Shown here piece after piece: positions 1-7,715 of a stretch of 64,000 nt of DNA. Source of the DNA: Ancylobacter novellus DSM 506 (GTDB lineage Bacteria > Pseudomonadota > Alphaproteobacteria > Rhizobiales > Xanthobacteraceae); NCBI RefSeq assembly GCF_000092925.1, contig NC_014217.1, positions 2,976,001 to 3,040,000 of the forward strand. The letters run 5' to 3'. The notes below the pieces were generated by a model. It saw nothing but the letters and a program-made list of their open reading frames with translations, was not told where the DNA came from and ran no database searches. A program made the translations under genes and the position numbers. Within the stretch, counting starts at the first letter, position 1; every line of letters begins with the position of its first letter.

Positions 1-382
1 GCACATGCAGCAGGTCGACATTGGAGCCGCGCAACGAGACCAGCAGCACGCCGAGCGCCAGCGAGACGAGGTAGAAGGCGGCAAGCGCCGCGTCCTCCTT
101 CATGTCGGTGGCGCGGGCCACCGCACCGGCGCCGAGCGCCACCGCGAAGCCGGCGACCAGCCCGCCGACGGTCATGGCGAAGAGGTTGAGCCCGGCGGCA
201 AGGAAGCCGACCGCCGCGCCGGGCAATATGGCGTGCGCCATGGCGTCGCCGGCAAGGCTCATGCGCCGCAGCATCATCAGGACGCCGACCGGCCCGGCGC
301 CGACGCCGAGCGCCAGCACACCGACCAGCGCGCGGCGCATGAAGTCGAACTCGACGAAGGGGGAAAGGAGAAGGTCGTACAT
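1..382 (-). CDS. Metal ABC transporter permease (partial, runs off left edge)
   Basis: The reverse strand opens with ATG at 382 and stays open to the window edge, giving 127 residues of a hydrophobic protein beginning MYDLLLSPFVEFDFMRRALV. The text LMMLRRMSLAGDAMAHAILPGAAVGFL is the N-terminal part expected of ZnuB/MntB-family (ABC-3) permeases, which form the membrane channel for Zn, Mn or Fe uptake. Its ATG overlaps the stop codon of the ATP-binding gene in an ATGA, so the two are translationally coupled. The C-terminus and the metal specificity cannot be judged here. Confidence 0.85.
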   Translation of the reverse strand, partial: MYDLLLSPFVEFDFMRRALVGVLALGVGAGPVGVLMMLRRMSLAGDAMAHAILPGAAVGFLAAGLNLFAMTVGGLVAGFAVALGAGAVARATDMKEDAALAAFYLVSLALGVLLVSLRGSNVDLLHV

Positions 383-1125
383 CACGCTGCTTCCCCCGGC
401 GCGCAGGCAGGAGCGCGGTCGTCCCACGCCTCGCACATGCGACGCGCCTCATTGAGGTTGGTGGAGGTGAGCACCTCGCGCGTGGCGCCCCAGGCCACCG
501 GCATACGCGCCAGCAGCAGGGTCTGCGGGAAATGGACCCGCACCAGTTCGAGGTCGTGCAGCACGGCGATCACCGTGCGGCCCTCGCCGTTCCAGCGCTC
601 GACGAGCGCGGTGAGGTCGGCGACGGTGCCGGCGTCGAGCGCGGTGAAGGGCTCGTCGAGCAGGATGAGGCGCGCATCCTGCAGCAGCAGGCGGGCGAAC
701 AGCGTGCGCTGCATCTGCCCGCCGGACAGCGTGCCGATGGGCCGCGCCTCGAAGCCTTCCAGCCCCACGGCGGCGATGGCGTGTTCGATCCGGTCGCGGT
801 CGGCACGGCCGATGCCGCCGAACAGGCCGGAGCGGCGCCACAGCCCCATGGCGACGAGGTCGTAGACGTCGATGGGGAAGGAGCGGTCGACCTCGGCCGC
901 CTGCGGCAGATAGGCGATCTCGCGCGCCGGCACATGGCCGTCTATGTGCCCGGCCAACGGCGAGAGCACCCCGGCGATGCCCTTGAGCAGCGTCGACTTG
1001 CCGGCGCCGTTCGGCCCGCACACCGCGAGCAGCGCCCCCTCCGGCACGTCGCCATCGAGGTGATGCACGGCCGGGTGCCGGTCATAGCCGAGCGTCAGGT
1101 CGCGGAAGGAGATCACGTTGCCCAT
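382..1125 (-). CDS. Metal ABC transporter ATP-binding protein (ZnuC/MntB type)
   Basis: This 247-residue ATPase should power the metal importer encoded by the next gene. Visible motifs are Walker A GPNGAGKST near residue 38, a Q-loop at LPQ, the signature LSGGQ near 134, Walker B LILLDEP near 155, and the H-loop VLHD. Length and motif spacing fit the ABC-3 metal family. The ATG at 1125 overlaps the stop of the upstream His-rich gene as TGATG, so it is preferred over the GTG one codon earlier. Zn or Mn is the likely substrate because of the His-rich neighbour; the sequence alone does not decide. Confidence 0.9.
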   Translation of the reverse strand: MGNVISFRDLTLGYDRHPAVHHLDGDVPEGALLAVCGPNGAGKSTLLKGIAGVLSPLAGHIDGHVPAREIAYLPQAAEVDRSFPIDVYDLVAMGLWRRSGLFGGIGRADRDRIEHAIAAVGLEGFEARPIGTLSGGQMQRTLFARLLLQDARLILLDEPFTALDAGTVADLTALVERWNGEGRTVIAVLHDLELVRVHFPQTLLLARMPVAWGATREVLTSTNLNEARRMCEAWDDRAPACAPGEAA

Positions 1126-1364
1126 CACGCGCCGCCCCAGATCACCGCGAGCGCGGCCGCCCAGAGCAGCGCCGCCAGCGGCACGGCGATGGCGAGGCGC
1201 TGCGCCGCCGAGAGCCGCAGCAGCGAGAAGCCCGGCCGCGCCGCCGGGTGCCGCTCGCCCTCGGCATGGGAATGATGATGCGCGTGAACATGTGCGTGGT
1301 CGTGCGCATGGTCGTGCGGATGCGGGTGGCGATGCGGGTCGGCGTGGGCAGGCGCGGCGGGCAT
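1125..1364 (-). CDS. His-rich small membrane protein, first gene of the metal operon
   Basis: A 79-residue protein, MPAAPAHADPHRHPHPHDH..., with about twenty His residues in its first 40 positions, then a basic stretch and one hydrophobic segment (about residues 55-75) near the C-terminus. The ATG at 1364 has a GGAG six bases upstream; a longer in-frame start at 1430 has no comparable site and would lie across an operator. It overlaps the ATPase gene by one base. The His tract suggests metal capture or delivery for the transporter (inference). No known family is recognised. Confidence 0.7.
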   Translation of the reverse strand: MPAAPAHADPHRHPHPHDHAHDHAHVHAHHHSHAEGERHPAARPGFSLLRLSAAQRLAIAVPLAALLWAAALAVIWGGA

Positions 1365-1388
1365 GTCGGTCTCCGTCTCGACCAAAGT

Positions 1389-1436
1389 GATACAGTGTAT
1401 CGATCCACCCTGTCCAGCTGAAAGATACATTGTATC
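1389..1436. promoter_or_regulatory. Twin palindromic operators of the metal operon
   Basis: Two copies of the 6-1-6 palindrome GATACA-N-TGTATC occur at 1389-1401 (centre G) and 1424-1436 (centre T), with centres 35 bp apart. The proximal copy ends 25 bp before the ATG of the His-rich gene. Perfect paired palindromes in front of a metal-transport operon suggest a dimeric metalloregulator such as a Fur/Zur or MntR relative; which one is not shown. Confidence 0.7.
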
Positions 1437-1494
1437 GACGCCAAGCCGGCTTATGCCGACGCCTGAGCCGCAGTTTCCATTTCCTCCCGAATGG

Positions 1495-1614
1495 CCGTCA
1501 TCCTGAGGTGCTGGCCGCAGGCCAGCCTCGAAGGATGCTCGTCCGGGTGCGCTTCACTGACCATCCTTCGAGGCTCCCCCGGGCCAAGTCCGGGGTCGCA
1601 CCTCAGGATGACGG
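1495..1614. repeat. Palindromic intergenic repeat (REP-like)
   Basis: The ends CCGTCATCCTGAGGTG (1495-1510) and CACCTCAGGATGACGG (1599-1614) are exact reverse complements, and a nested pair CCTCGAAGGATG / CATCCTTCGAGG lies inside. The element could fold into a long hairpin. Similar dispersed elements are familiar from Hyphomicrobiales intergenic regions. The rest of 1437-1798 holds no gene that I can support. Confidence 0.75.
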
Positions 1615-1798
1615 CGCATTGTGGATCGGGCGGTTAGAACTACCTCAGGGCTGGACTTCCAAGACACACGACCCCGCCGCTGCGTCCAATTGATGGGGCC
1701 GTCATGCGCTCCTGCGTCTCGACGGCGCGCCCGCTGGGCCTTATGAGAGGGCGCCTTTCTTGCCGGCGCTGCCGGCCCGTTCGCCCTGGAGCCCGTTC

Positions 1799-2326
1799 AT
1801 GGACATTTCCCGCATTTCGGCCGGACCGAACCCGCCTGACGAAATCCACGTCATCATCGAGATTCCGGCCGGCGGTTCGCCGGTGAAGTACGAGCTCGAC
1901 AAGGAATCGGGGGCGCTGTTCGTCGACCGCTTCCTGCACACGCCGATGGTCTATCCGGGCAATTACGGCTTCATCCCGCAGACGCTGGGCGACGACGGCG
2001 ATCCGCTCGACGTGGTCGTGATCTCGCCGTTTCCGCTGCTCGCCGGCTCGGTGATCACGGCCCGCCCGATCGGCGTGCTGATGATGACCGACGAGAAGGG
2101 CGGCGACGAGAAGATCCTCGCCGTGCCGGCCAACTCGGTCTACCCGTACCATTCGAAGGTCGCGAACTACGTGGACCTGCCGGAGCTCATCGTCCAGCAG
2201 GTCGAGCACTTCTTCAAGCACTACAAGGATCTGGAGAAGGGCAAGTCCGTCTCCATCGCCGGCTGGAAGGATGCCGCCGGCGCCCGCGAGGTCATCCTGC
2301 AGGGTCTCGCCGCCTACAAGAAGTGA
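1799..2326 (+). CDS. ppa: Inorganic pyrophosphatase
   Basis: This 175-residue family I soluble pyrophosphatase hydrolyses PPi to phosphate and drives nucleotide and polymer synthesis forward. The signature DDGDPLDVVV, the FIPQT region, the substrate-contacting PGNYGFIP and the C-terminal GWKDAAGAREVI block are all present. The ATG at 1799 follows a GGAG at normal spacing and gives the usual family length; the in-frame start 39 bases upstream only adds an unlikely Pro-rich tail. It is a single-gene unit closed by a strong terminator. Confidence 0.97.
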   Translation: MDISRISAGPNPPDEIHVIIEIPAGGSPVKYELDKESGALFVDRFLHTPMVYPGNYGFIPQTLGDDGDPLDVVVISPFPLLAGSVITARPIGVLMMTDEKGGDEKILAVPANSVYPYHSKVANYVDLPELIVQQVEHFFKHYKDLEKGKSVSIAGWKDAAGAREVILQGLAAYKK

Positions 2327-2346
2327 GCCGATCGTAAGCGATATGG

Positions 2347-2373
2347 AAAGGCCCGGGCTCGCCCGGGCCTTTT
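2347..2373 (+). terminator. Rho-independent terminator after ppa
   Basis: A 12-bp GC-rich stem, AAAGGCCCGGGC (2347-2358) with GCCCGGGCCTTT (2361-2372), closes on a two-base loop and ends in a T run 20 bases after the stop codon. The arms read A...T on both strands, so it may also serve the convergent creatininase-family gene. Confidence 0.88.
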
Positions 2374-2383
2374 GCATTCTGGA

Positions 2384-3202
2384 TCAGGCGGCCCCACCGC
2401 CGAGCGGCCCGTCCGGCAGGCGCGACAGGCCGAAGCGGTGCACATCGGCCAGCAGCGCGATGAAGGCGCGCGCGCCATAGAGCGCGCAGGCCTCGCCCTT
2501 CTCCTTCGAGGCTTCGGTGGCATCGCCCATCGCGCCGGCGGGCTGGATGTCCTGCGCCATCCAGCCGAAGCCGGCCGGCGAGCCGGCGCGCAGATAGTCG
2601 AACTCCTGCTCCATGGCGAGCGTCACCGGCGGGAAATCGCGGATCTCGCCTTGCTTCACCGTGTCCGGGCGGAAGGCCTGCATCAGCGAAGTCTCCACCC
2701 CGCCGGCATGAATGCCGTGCTGGCGCTCCTGCGCCGAGAACAGCCCCTCGGGATAGCCGAAGCGGTGCCAGGAAATGGTCACGGCCAGCATGCCGAGCCG
2801 GGCGCGCAGATCGCGCGTCACGATGTCGAGGATCGGCACGTTGCCGCCATGCGAGTTGACGATGACCAGCTTGCGCACCCCGGCGCGGTGCACGCTCTCG
2901 CCGATCTCCGTCCAGGCGCGGATCACCGTCTCGGCGGAGAGGGTCAGCGTGCCGGGGAAATGAATGTGCTCGTTCGACTTGCCGATGGCCTGAAGCGGCA
3001 GGAACACCGCCGGGATGTCGTTCGGCAGCCGCTGCATCACCTCCTTCAGGTAGCCCTCGCCGATGAAGGTATCGACGCCGACCGGCAGATGCGGCCCGTG
3101 CTGCTCCACCGCCGCGACGGGAAGCACGGCGATCCAGTTCTCGGGGTCGCCATTGGCGAAGTCCGGCCAGGTAAGTTCGGTCCAGAAGCGTTTGGGGGGC
3201 AT
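2384..3202 (-). CDS. Creatininase-family amidohydrolase
   Basis: A 272-residue protein with family landmarks VEQHGPHLPVGVD near residue 32, SNEHIHFPGTLTL, NSHGGN near 119 and HAGGVETS near 165, which hold the metal ligands of creatinine amidohydrolase-type enzymes. Members hydrolyse cyclic or linear amides (creatinine, dehydrated pterin intermediates, mycofactocin peptides), so the substrate is open. It is convergent with ppa and followed by a RidA-family gene on the same strand, fitting a nitrogen-salvage setting. Confidence 0.88.
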   Translation of the reverse strand: MPPKRFWTELTWPDFANGDPENWIAVLPVAAVEQHGPHLPVGVDTFIGEGYLKEVMQRLPNDIPAVFLPLQAIGKSNEHIHFPGTLTLSAETVIRAWTEIGESVHRAGVRKLVIVNSHGGNVPILDIVTRDLRARLGMLAVTISWHRFGYPEGLFSAQERQHGIHAGGVETSLMQAFRPDTVKQGEIRDFPPVTLAMEQEFDYLRAGSPAGFGWMAQDIQPAGAMGDATEASKEKGEACALYGARAFIALLADVHRFGLSRLPDGPLGGGAA

Positions 3203-3241
3203 GGCGATGTGTCCGGCACGAGGGAGACTAGCGTTCTAGGC

Positions 3242-3631
3242 TCAGTCGACCCGCGCCGCCAGCGCCTCGATCTCCACCTTGAACTCCGGCCGGGTGAAGC
3301 CGGAGACGATCATCAGCGTCGAGGCCGGCGGCGGATCGGCGATGAAGCGGTCGCGCGCCGCCATGTAGCCGGCCATATGCGCGCGGTCGGTGACATAGGC
3401 GTTGAGCCGCACGATGTCGTCCGGACCCATGCCGGCCTCCGCGAGGCAGGCGGCGATGGCGGCAAAGCAGAGCCCCGCCTGCGCCTCCGCCTCCTCGGGG
3501 ATGGCGTCGTCGACCGAGATGCCGAGCTGGCCGGAGACCAGCAGCAGCCGCGCCCCGGCCGGCACCTCGACGGCGTGGCTGTAGCGGGCGAAGGGGCGGC
3601 GGATGGCGGCGGGGACGAGATGACGCAGCAT
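3242..3631 (-). CDS. RidA/YjgF-family protein
   Basis: A 129-residue protein of the RidA (YjgF/YER057c/UK114) family, small trimeric enzymes that deaminate reactive enamine/imine intermediates. VSGQLGISVDDAIPEEAEAQ and the C-terminal PPASTLMIVSGFTRPEFKVEIEALA match the family core; the Arg usually near the active site is shifted or absent, as in several subfamilies. The ATG at 3631 gives the usual length; longer in-frame starts add a low-complexity basic tail. It lies upstream of the creatininase-family gene with a 39-base gap. Confidence 0.88.
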   Translation of the reverse strand: MLRHLVPAAIRRPFARYSHAVEVPAGARLLLVSGQLGISVDDAIPEEAEAQAGLCFAAIAACLAEAGMGPDDIVRLNAYVTDRAHMAGYMAARDRFIADPPPASTLMIVSGFTRPEFKVEIEALAARVD

Positions 3632-3779
3632 GGCGGGCTCGGAGAATTGAGGTGGAATGGGGCGGCGGGATGTTGATGCACAGGCCGTCGCCGGCGTATG
3701 TGCATCGCGATTAAGCTCGCCTATCATGTCGGCATGTGATCCGTAACGCACTGCCCTTCGCACCCGGATGGAGACTTCG

Positions 3780-4820
3780 ATGCGCCTGCGTTTCCCGCGC
3801 TTGCGTTCCCAGCACCTGCGTTTCCAGAACCTGCGTTTCCTCGCCCCGCTTGCCGCCATTGTTGCCGCCCTCGTCATCAGCGCTCCCGCGGACGCCGCCG
3901 ACAAGGTGACCTTCGGCACCAACTGGGTGGCGCAGGCCGAGCATGGCGGCTTCTACCAGGCGGTGGTCGACGGCACCTATGAGAAATACGGGCTCAACGT
4001 CACCATCGTGCCGGGTGGCCCGCAGGCCAACAACCGGCTGCTGCTGCCGGTGGGCAAGATCGACTTCTACATGGGCGCCAACATGCTGCAGGCCTTCTCC
4101 TCGGTGGTGGAGGGCATCCCGACGGTGATCGTCGCCGCGATGTTCCAGAAGGACCCGCAGGTGCTGATCGCCCATCCCGACGTCGAGAAGTTCGAGGATC
4201 TGAAGACGCGGACGCTGTTCATCTCCAAGGAAGGGCTGGCGAGCTACTACCAGTGGCTCGTCGCCGATTACGGCTTCAGCGAGAACCAGGTGAAGCCCTA
4301 CACCTTCAACGCCGCGCCGTTCCTGGTCGACAAGAACAGCGCCATGCAGGGCTACATCACCTCCGAGCCCTATGCGGTCGAGCAGCAGGGCGGCTTCAAG
4401 CCGAAGCTGTTCCTGCTGGCGGATTACGGCTTCGACACCTACGCCACCACCATCGAGACCCGCACCCAGCTGGTGGAGCAGAACCCGGATCTCGTGCAGC
4501 GCTTCGTCGATGCCTCGATCATCGGCTGGTACAATTATCTCTATGGCGACAACGCCAAGGCCAACGCGCTGATCAAGCAGGATAATCCGGAGATGACGGA
4601 TGCGATGATCGCCTTCTCCATCGAGAAGATGAAGGCGTACGGCATCGTCGATTCCGGCGACACCAAGACGATGGGCATCGGCGCCATGACCGATGCGCGG
4701 GTGAAGAGCTTCTACGACAAGATGGTGCAGGCGAAGGTGGTCAAGCCGGACATCGATTACAGGAAGGCCTACACGCTGAAATTCGTCGACAAGGGCGTGG
4801 GCAAGGAGCTGGCGAAGTAG
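3780..4820 (+). CDS. ABC transporter substrate-binding protein (SsuA/THI5-like)
   Basis: A 346-residue periplasmic solute-binding protein of the NMT1/THI5/SsuA fold. A basic start with repeated LRF units, a hydrophobic core LAPLAAIVAALVISAPADA and cleavage after ADA form the signal peptide; the mature part begins DKVTFGTNWVAQAEHGGFYQA, typical of pyrimidine-precursor or nitrate/sulfonate binding proteins. The ATG at 3780 follows GGAG by six bases and is preferred to 3768. It heads a tightly packed operon whose deaminase-like enzyme suggests an N-heterocycle substrate (inference). Confidence 0.9.
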   Translation: MRLRFPRLRSQHLRFQNLRFLAPLAAIVAALVISAPADAADKVTFGTNWVAQAEHGGFYQAVVDGTYEKYGLNVTIVPGGPQANNRLLLPVGKIDFYMGANMLQAFSSVVEGIPTVIVAAMFQKDPQVLIAHPDVEKFEDLKTRTLFISKEGLASYYQWLVADYGFSENQVKPYTFNAAPFLVDKNSAMQGYITSEPYAVEQQGGFKPKLFLLADYGFDTYATTIETRTQLVEQNPDLVQRFVDASIIGWYNYLYGDNAKANALIKQDNPEMTDAMIAFSIEKMKAYGIVDSGDTKTMGIGAMTDARVKSFYDKMVQAKVVKPDIDYRKAYTLKFVDKGVGKELAK

Positions 4821-5602
4821 TGCCGGACATGGCCTCCCCGCTCCTCCGCCTCGAAGGCGTCGGCAAGCGCTTTCCCAATTCCACGACGGCGCTGGAAGGC
4901 CTCGACATGGAGGTCCGGCAGGGCGAGTTCCTCTCCCTGCTCGGCCCCTCCGGCTGCGGCAAGTCGACGGCGCTGCGGCTCATCGCCGGCCTGACCGAGC
5001 CGACCGCCGGCCGCATCGACTGGAACGGCGCGGAAGCCGCGCGCGACGCTGATGGCCGCCGCTCCATCGGCTTCGTGTTCCAGGAGCCGACGCTGATGCC
5101 CTGGGCCAGCGTCTTCGCCAACGTCCACCTGCCGCTCAAGCTCGCCGGGGTCTCCCGCGGCAAGGCCGAGCCCGCCATCGCCGAGGCGCTGGAACTGGTC
5201 GGGCTGGAAGGTTTTCGCGATGCCTATCCGCGCGAGCTCTCCGGCGGCATGAAGATGCGCGTCTCCATCGCCCGGGCGCTGGTCACCAAGCCGCGCCTGC
5301 TGCTGATGGACGAGCCCTTCGCGGCACTCGACGAGATCACCCGCTTCAAGCTGAACAACGATCTTTTGCAGGTCTGGCGGCAACTTGGTTGCACGATAAT
5401 CTTCGTGACCCACTCGGTGTTCGAATCGGTGTTCCTGTCCTCGCGCATCCTGGTCTTCCGCGCCCGGCCGGGGCGGGTCTCGGCGGAGCTTTCCATCGAC
5501 CCGAACCAGCCGCGCGACGACGCCTTCCGCACCTCGCCGGAATATGCCGGGCTCTGCCGCGAGACCTCGCTGGCGCTGGCCCGCGCGATGGAAGCGCGCT
5601 GA
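4820..5602 (+). CDS. ABC transporter ATP-binding protein (SsuB/TauB type)
   Basis: A 260-residue ATPase starting at GTG 4820, sharing one base with the TAG stop of the binding-protein gene. Walker A GPSGCGKST near residue 40, Q-loop FQEPTLMPW, signature ELSGGMKMR and Walker B LLLMDEPFAALDE are intact; the W in FQEPTLMPW is typical of the nitrate/sulfonate/taurine class. It should energise uptake with the following permease. Confidence 0.93.
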   Translation: MPDMASPLLRLEGVGKRFPNSTTALEGLDMEVRQGEFLSLLGPSGCGKSTALRLIAGLTEPTAGRIDWNGAEAARDADGRRSIGFVFQEPTLMPWASVFANVHLPLKLAGVSRGKAEPAIAEALELVGLEGFRDAYPRELSGGMKMRVSIARALVTKPRLLLMDEPFAALDEITRFKLNNDLLQVWRQLGCTIIFVTHSVFESVFLSSRILVFRARPGRVSAELSIDPNQPRDDAFRTSPEYAGLCRETSLALARAMEAR

Positions 5603-5613
5603 GGAGCCGGCGG

Positions 5614-6405
5614 ATGGCGATGATGGAGCACTCCCCCTTCCGCTGGCTCCTGCCCATCGCCGTGCTCGCCGCGCTCGTCGTCGCCTGGGAAGCAGCGGTC
5701 GATCTCAACAACCTGCCGCCCTATGTGCTGCCGAGCCCGCTCGCGGTGATGGAGACGTTGATCAAGGACCGCGTGGTGCTGTTCCAGTCCATGCTGGTGA
5801 CGCTGGAGACGACGGTGCTGGCCCTGCTCTTCGCCGTCATCGGTGGCGTCGGGCTGGCGCTGATCTTCGCCAGCGCCCGCATCGTCGAGTTCTCGCTGTT
5901 CCCGATCGCCGTCATCCTGCAGGTGACGCCGGTGATCGCGGTGGCGCCGTTGATGCTGATCTATCTCTCCACCGATACGGCGGTGCTGGTCTGCGCCTGG
6001 ATCGTCGCCTTCTTCCCGGTGCTGTCCAACACCACGCTGGGGCTGAATTCGGTCGACCCGAACCTGCGCGACCTGTTCCGCCTCGCCGGCGCCTCGCGCT
6101 GGCAGACGCTGGCACAGCTGAAGCTGCCCACCGCCCTGCCCTATTTCCTCGGCGGCCTGCGCATCGCCGGCGGCCTGGCGCTGATCGGCTCGGTGGTGGG
6201 CGAGATCGCCGCGGGCTCGGCCGGACAGGGCTCGGGCCTCGCCTTCCGCATCGTCGAATCCGCCTACCGGCTCAACATCCCGCGCCTGTTCGCGGCGCTG
6301 CTGCTGATCTCGCTCGCCGGCATCCTGATCTATGCCGCGCTGAGCCTGCTCTCCTGGTTCGTGCTGCGCCGCTGGCACGAGAGCGAAATCGGCGGCCCCG
6401 CGTGA
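5614..6405 (+). CDS. ABC transporter permease (SsuC/TauC type)
   Basis: A 263-residue inner-membrane permease with about six hydrophobic segments and the EAA loop LAGASRWQTLAQLKLPTALPYFLGGLRIA that docks the ATPase. The ATG at 5614 follows GGAG, 11 bases after the ATPase stop. A much longer in-frame reading from 5389 overlaps the ATPase gene and is not coding. The stop overlaps the next ATG (TGATG). Confidence 0.92.
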   Translation: MAMMEHSPFRWLLPIAVLAALVVAWEAAVDLNNLPPYVLPSPLAVMETLIKDRVVLFQSMLVTLETTVLALLFAVIGGVGLALIFASARIVEFSLFPIAVILQVTPVIAVAPLMLIYLSTDTAVLVCAWIVAFFPVLSNTTLGLNSVDPNLRDLFRLAGASRWQTLAQLKLPTALPYFLGGLRIAGGLALIGSVVGEIAAGSAGQGSGLAFRIVESAYRLNIPRLFAALLLISLAGILIYAALSLLSWFVLRRWHESEIGGPA

Positions 6406-7715
6406 TGCTGGATTTCGGAAAACTCCCCGCCGCCTATGTGCTCGGCAGCGTGCGCGCGCCGGCAGCCCTGCTGCCAACCGTGCCCGGCCCGGTCGACGCC
6501 GAAGGGCTGGTGGCGTTCGACATCGCCATTGCCGACGGCCGGATCGACCGCATCGCCCCCTCCGGCGCGATGGCGGATACGCTCCGGCACGACCTTGCCG
6601 GCCGCCTCGTCCTGCCCGGCCTCGTCGACATCCACACCCATCTCGACAAGGGCTTCATCTGGAAGCGCGCGCCTAACCCCGACGGCTCCTTCGAGGGCGC
6701 GATGACGGCGGTGAATGCCGACCGCGCCGCCAATTGGAGCGAAGACGACATCTATCGTCGCTTCGATTTCGCCCTTCGCTGCGCCTATGCTCACGGCACC
6801 GTCGCCATTCGCACTCATCTGGATTCGGAAGGCCCGCGCGCGGCGACCACATGGAAAGTGTTCGCCCGGTTGCGCGAGGAATGGCGCGGCCGCATCGAGC
6901 TTCAGGCCGTCGGCCTCATCCCCATCGACAGCGTGCTGGACGACACGCTGTTCGTGCCTCTGGTCGAGCTGGCGCGCGCGAATGGCGGCCTGCTCGGCAG
7001 CTACACCTATGTGACGCCGAACCTCCACGTCGGCCTCGCGCGCCTGTTCGACGCCGCCGAGCGCCACGGCCTCGCCCTCGACCTGCATGTCGACGAGCGC
7101 CACACCGCCGGCCGCGGCCTCGCGACGCTTGCAGAAATGGCATTGGAGCGCCGCTTCGAGGGACCGATCCTCGCCGGCCATTGCTGTGCGCTGGCGGTGA
7201 AGGAGGCGGACGAGATCGACCGCACGCTGGACATCGTCGCGCAAGCCGGCATCGGCGTCGTCTCACTTCCCATGTGCAATCTCTACCTGCAGGATCGCGT
7301 GGCCGGCCGCACGCCGCGCTGGCGCGGCGTTACGCTTCTGCAGGAGATGAAGGCCCGTGGCATTACCGTCATGGTCGCCAGCGACAATGCGAGAGACCCC
7401 TTCTACGCGTACGGCGATCTCGACCTCGTCGAGGTCTATCGGGAGGCGAGCCGCATCGCCCATCTCGACCATCCGCCCGGCGACTGGCCGGCGGCCATCG
7501 GCGGCGCCCCGGCGGGCTGGATGGGCGTCAACGCCGGCATCCTCACCCCCGGCCGCCCCGCCGACCTGTCGCTGTTCGCCGCCCGCAGCCTCAACGAGTT
7601 CCTCGCTCGGCCTCAGGCGGAGCGCATCGTGTTGCGCCATGGCAAGGCCATCGACGCCACGCCGCCGGATTATGCCGAGCTCGACGACCTGATGGAGCGC
7701 GGCCATGGCGCATGA
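6405..7715 (+). CDS. Cytosine deaminase-like amidohydrolase
   Basis: A 436-residue metal-dependent hydrolase with the order of motifs seen in cytosine/isocytosine deaminases: DIHTHLDKGF, VAIRTHLDSEGP, LHVDERHT, ILAGHCCALA and VMVASDNARDPFYAYGD. In these enzymes the His residues and the late Asp bind a single Fe or Zn and a Glu shuttles protons. It overlaps both neighbours, so it belongs to the uptake operon and probably acts on the imported ring compound. The real substrate is unknown; guanine- or triazine-type substrates are alternatives. Confidence 0.85.
   Translation: MLDFGKLPAAYVLGSVRAPAALLPTVPGPVDAEGLVAFDIAIADGRIDRIAPSGAMADTLRHDLAGRLVLPGLVDIHTHLDKGFIWKRAPNPDGSFEGAMTAVNADRAANWSEDDIYRRFDFALRCAYAHGTVAIRTHLDSEGPRAATTWKVFARLREEWRGRIELQAVGLIPIDSVLDDTLFVPLVELARANGGLLGSYTYVTPNLHVGLARLFDAAERHGLALDLHVDERHTAGRGLATLAEMALERRFEGPILAGHCCALAVKEADEIDRTLDIVAQAGIGVVSLPMCNLYLQDRVAGRTPRWRGVTLLQEMKARGITVMVASDNARDPFYAYGDLDLVEVYREASRIAHLDHPPGDWPAAIGGAPAGWMGVNAGILTPGRPADLSLFAARSLNEFLARPQAERIVLRHGKAIDATPPDYAELDDLMERGHGA

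Noticed and set aside
2372..3676. Long plus-strand open frame of 434 codons
   Set aside because: It is antisense to the creatininase-family and RidA genes, whose protein motifs are clear; long antisense frames are expected in GC-rich DNA.
5544..6404. Upstream extension of the deaminase-like gene by 287 codons
   Set aside because: It lies inside the permease gene in another frame and reads as Arg/Ala-rich noise; the ATG at 6405 with TGATG overlap fits.
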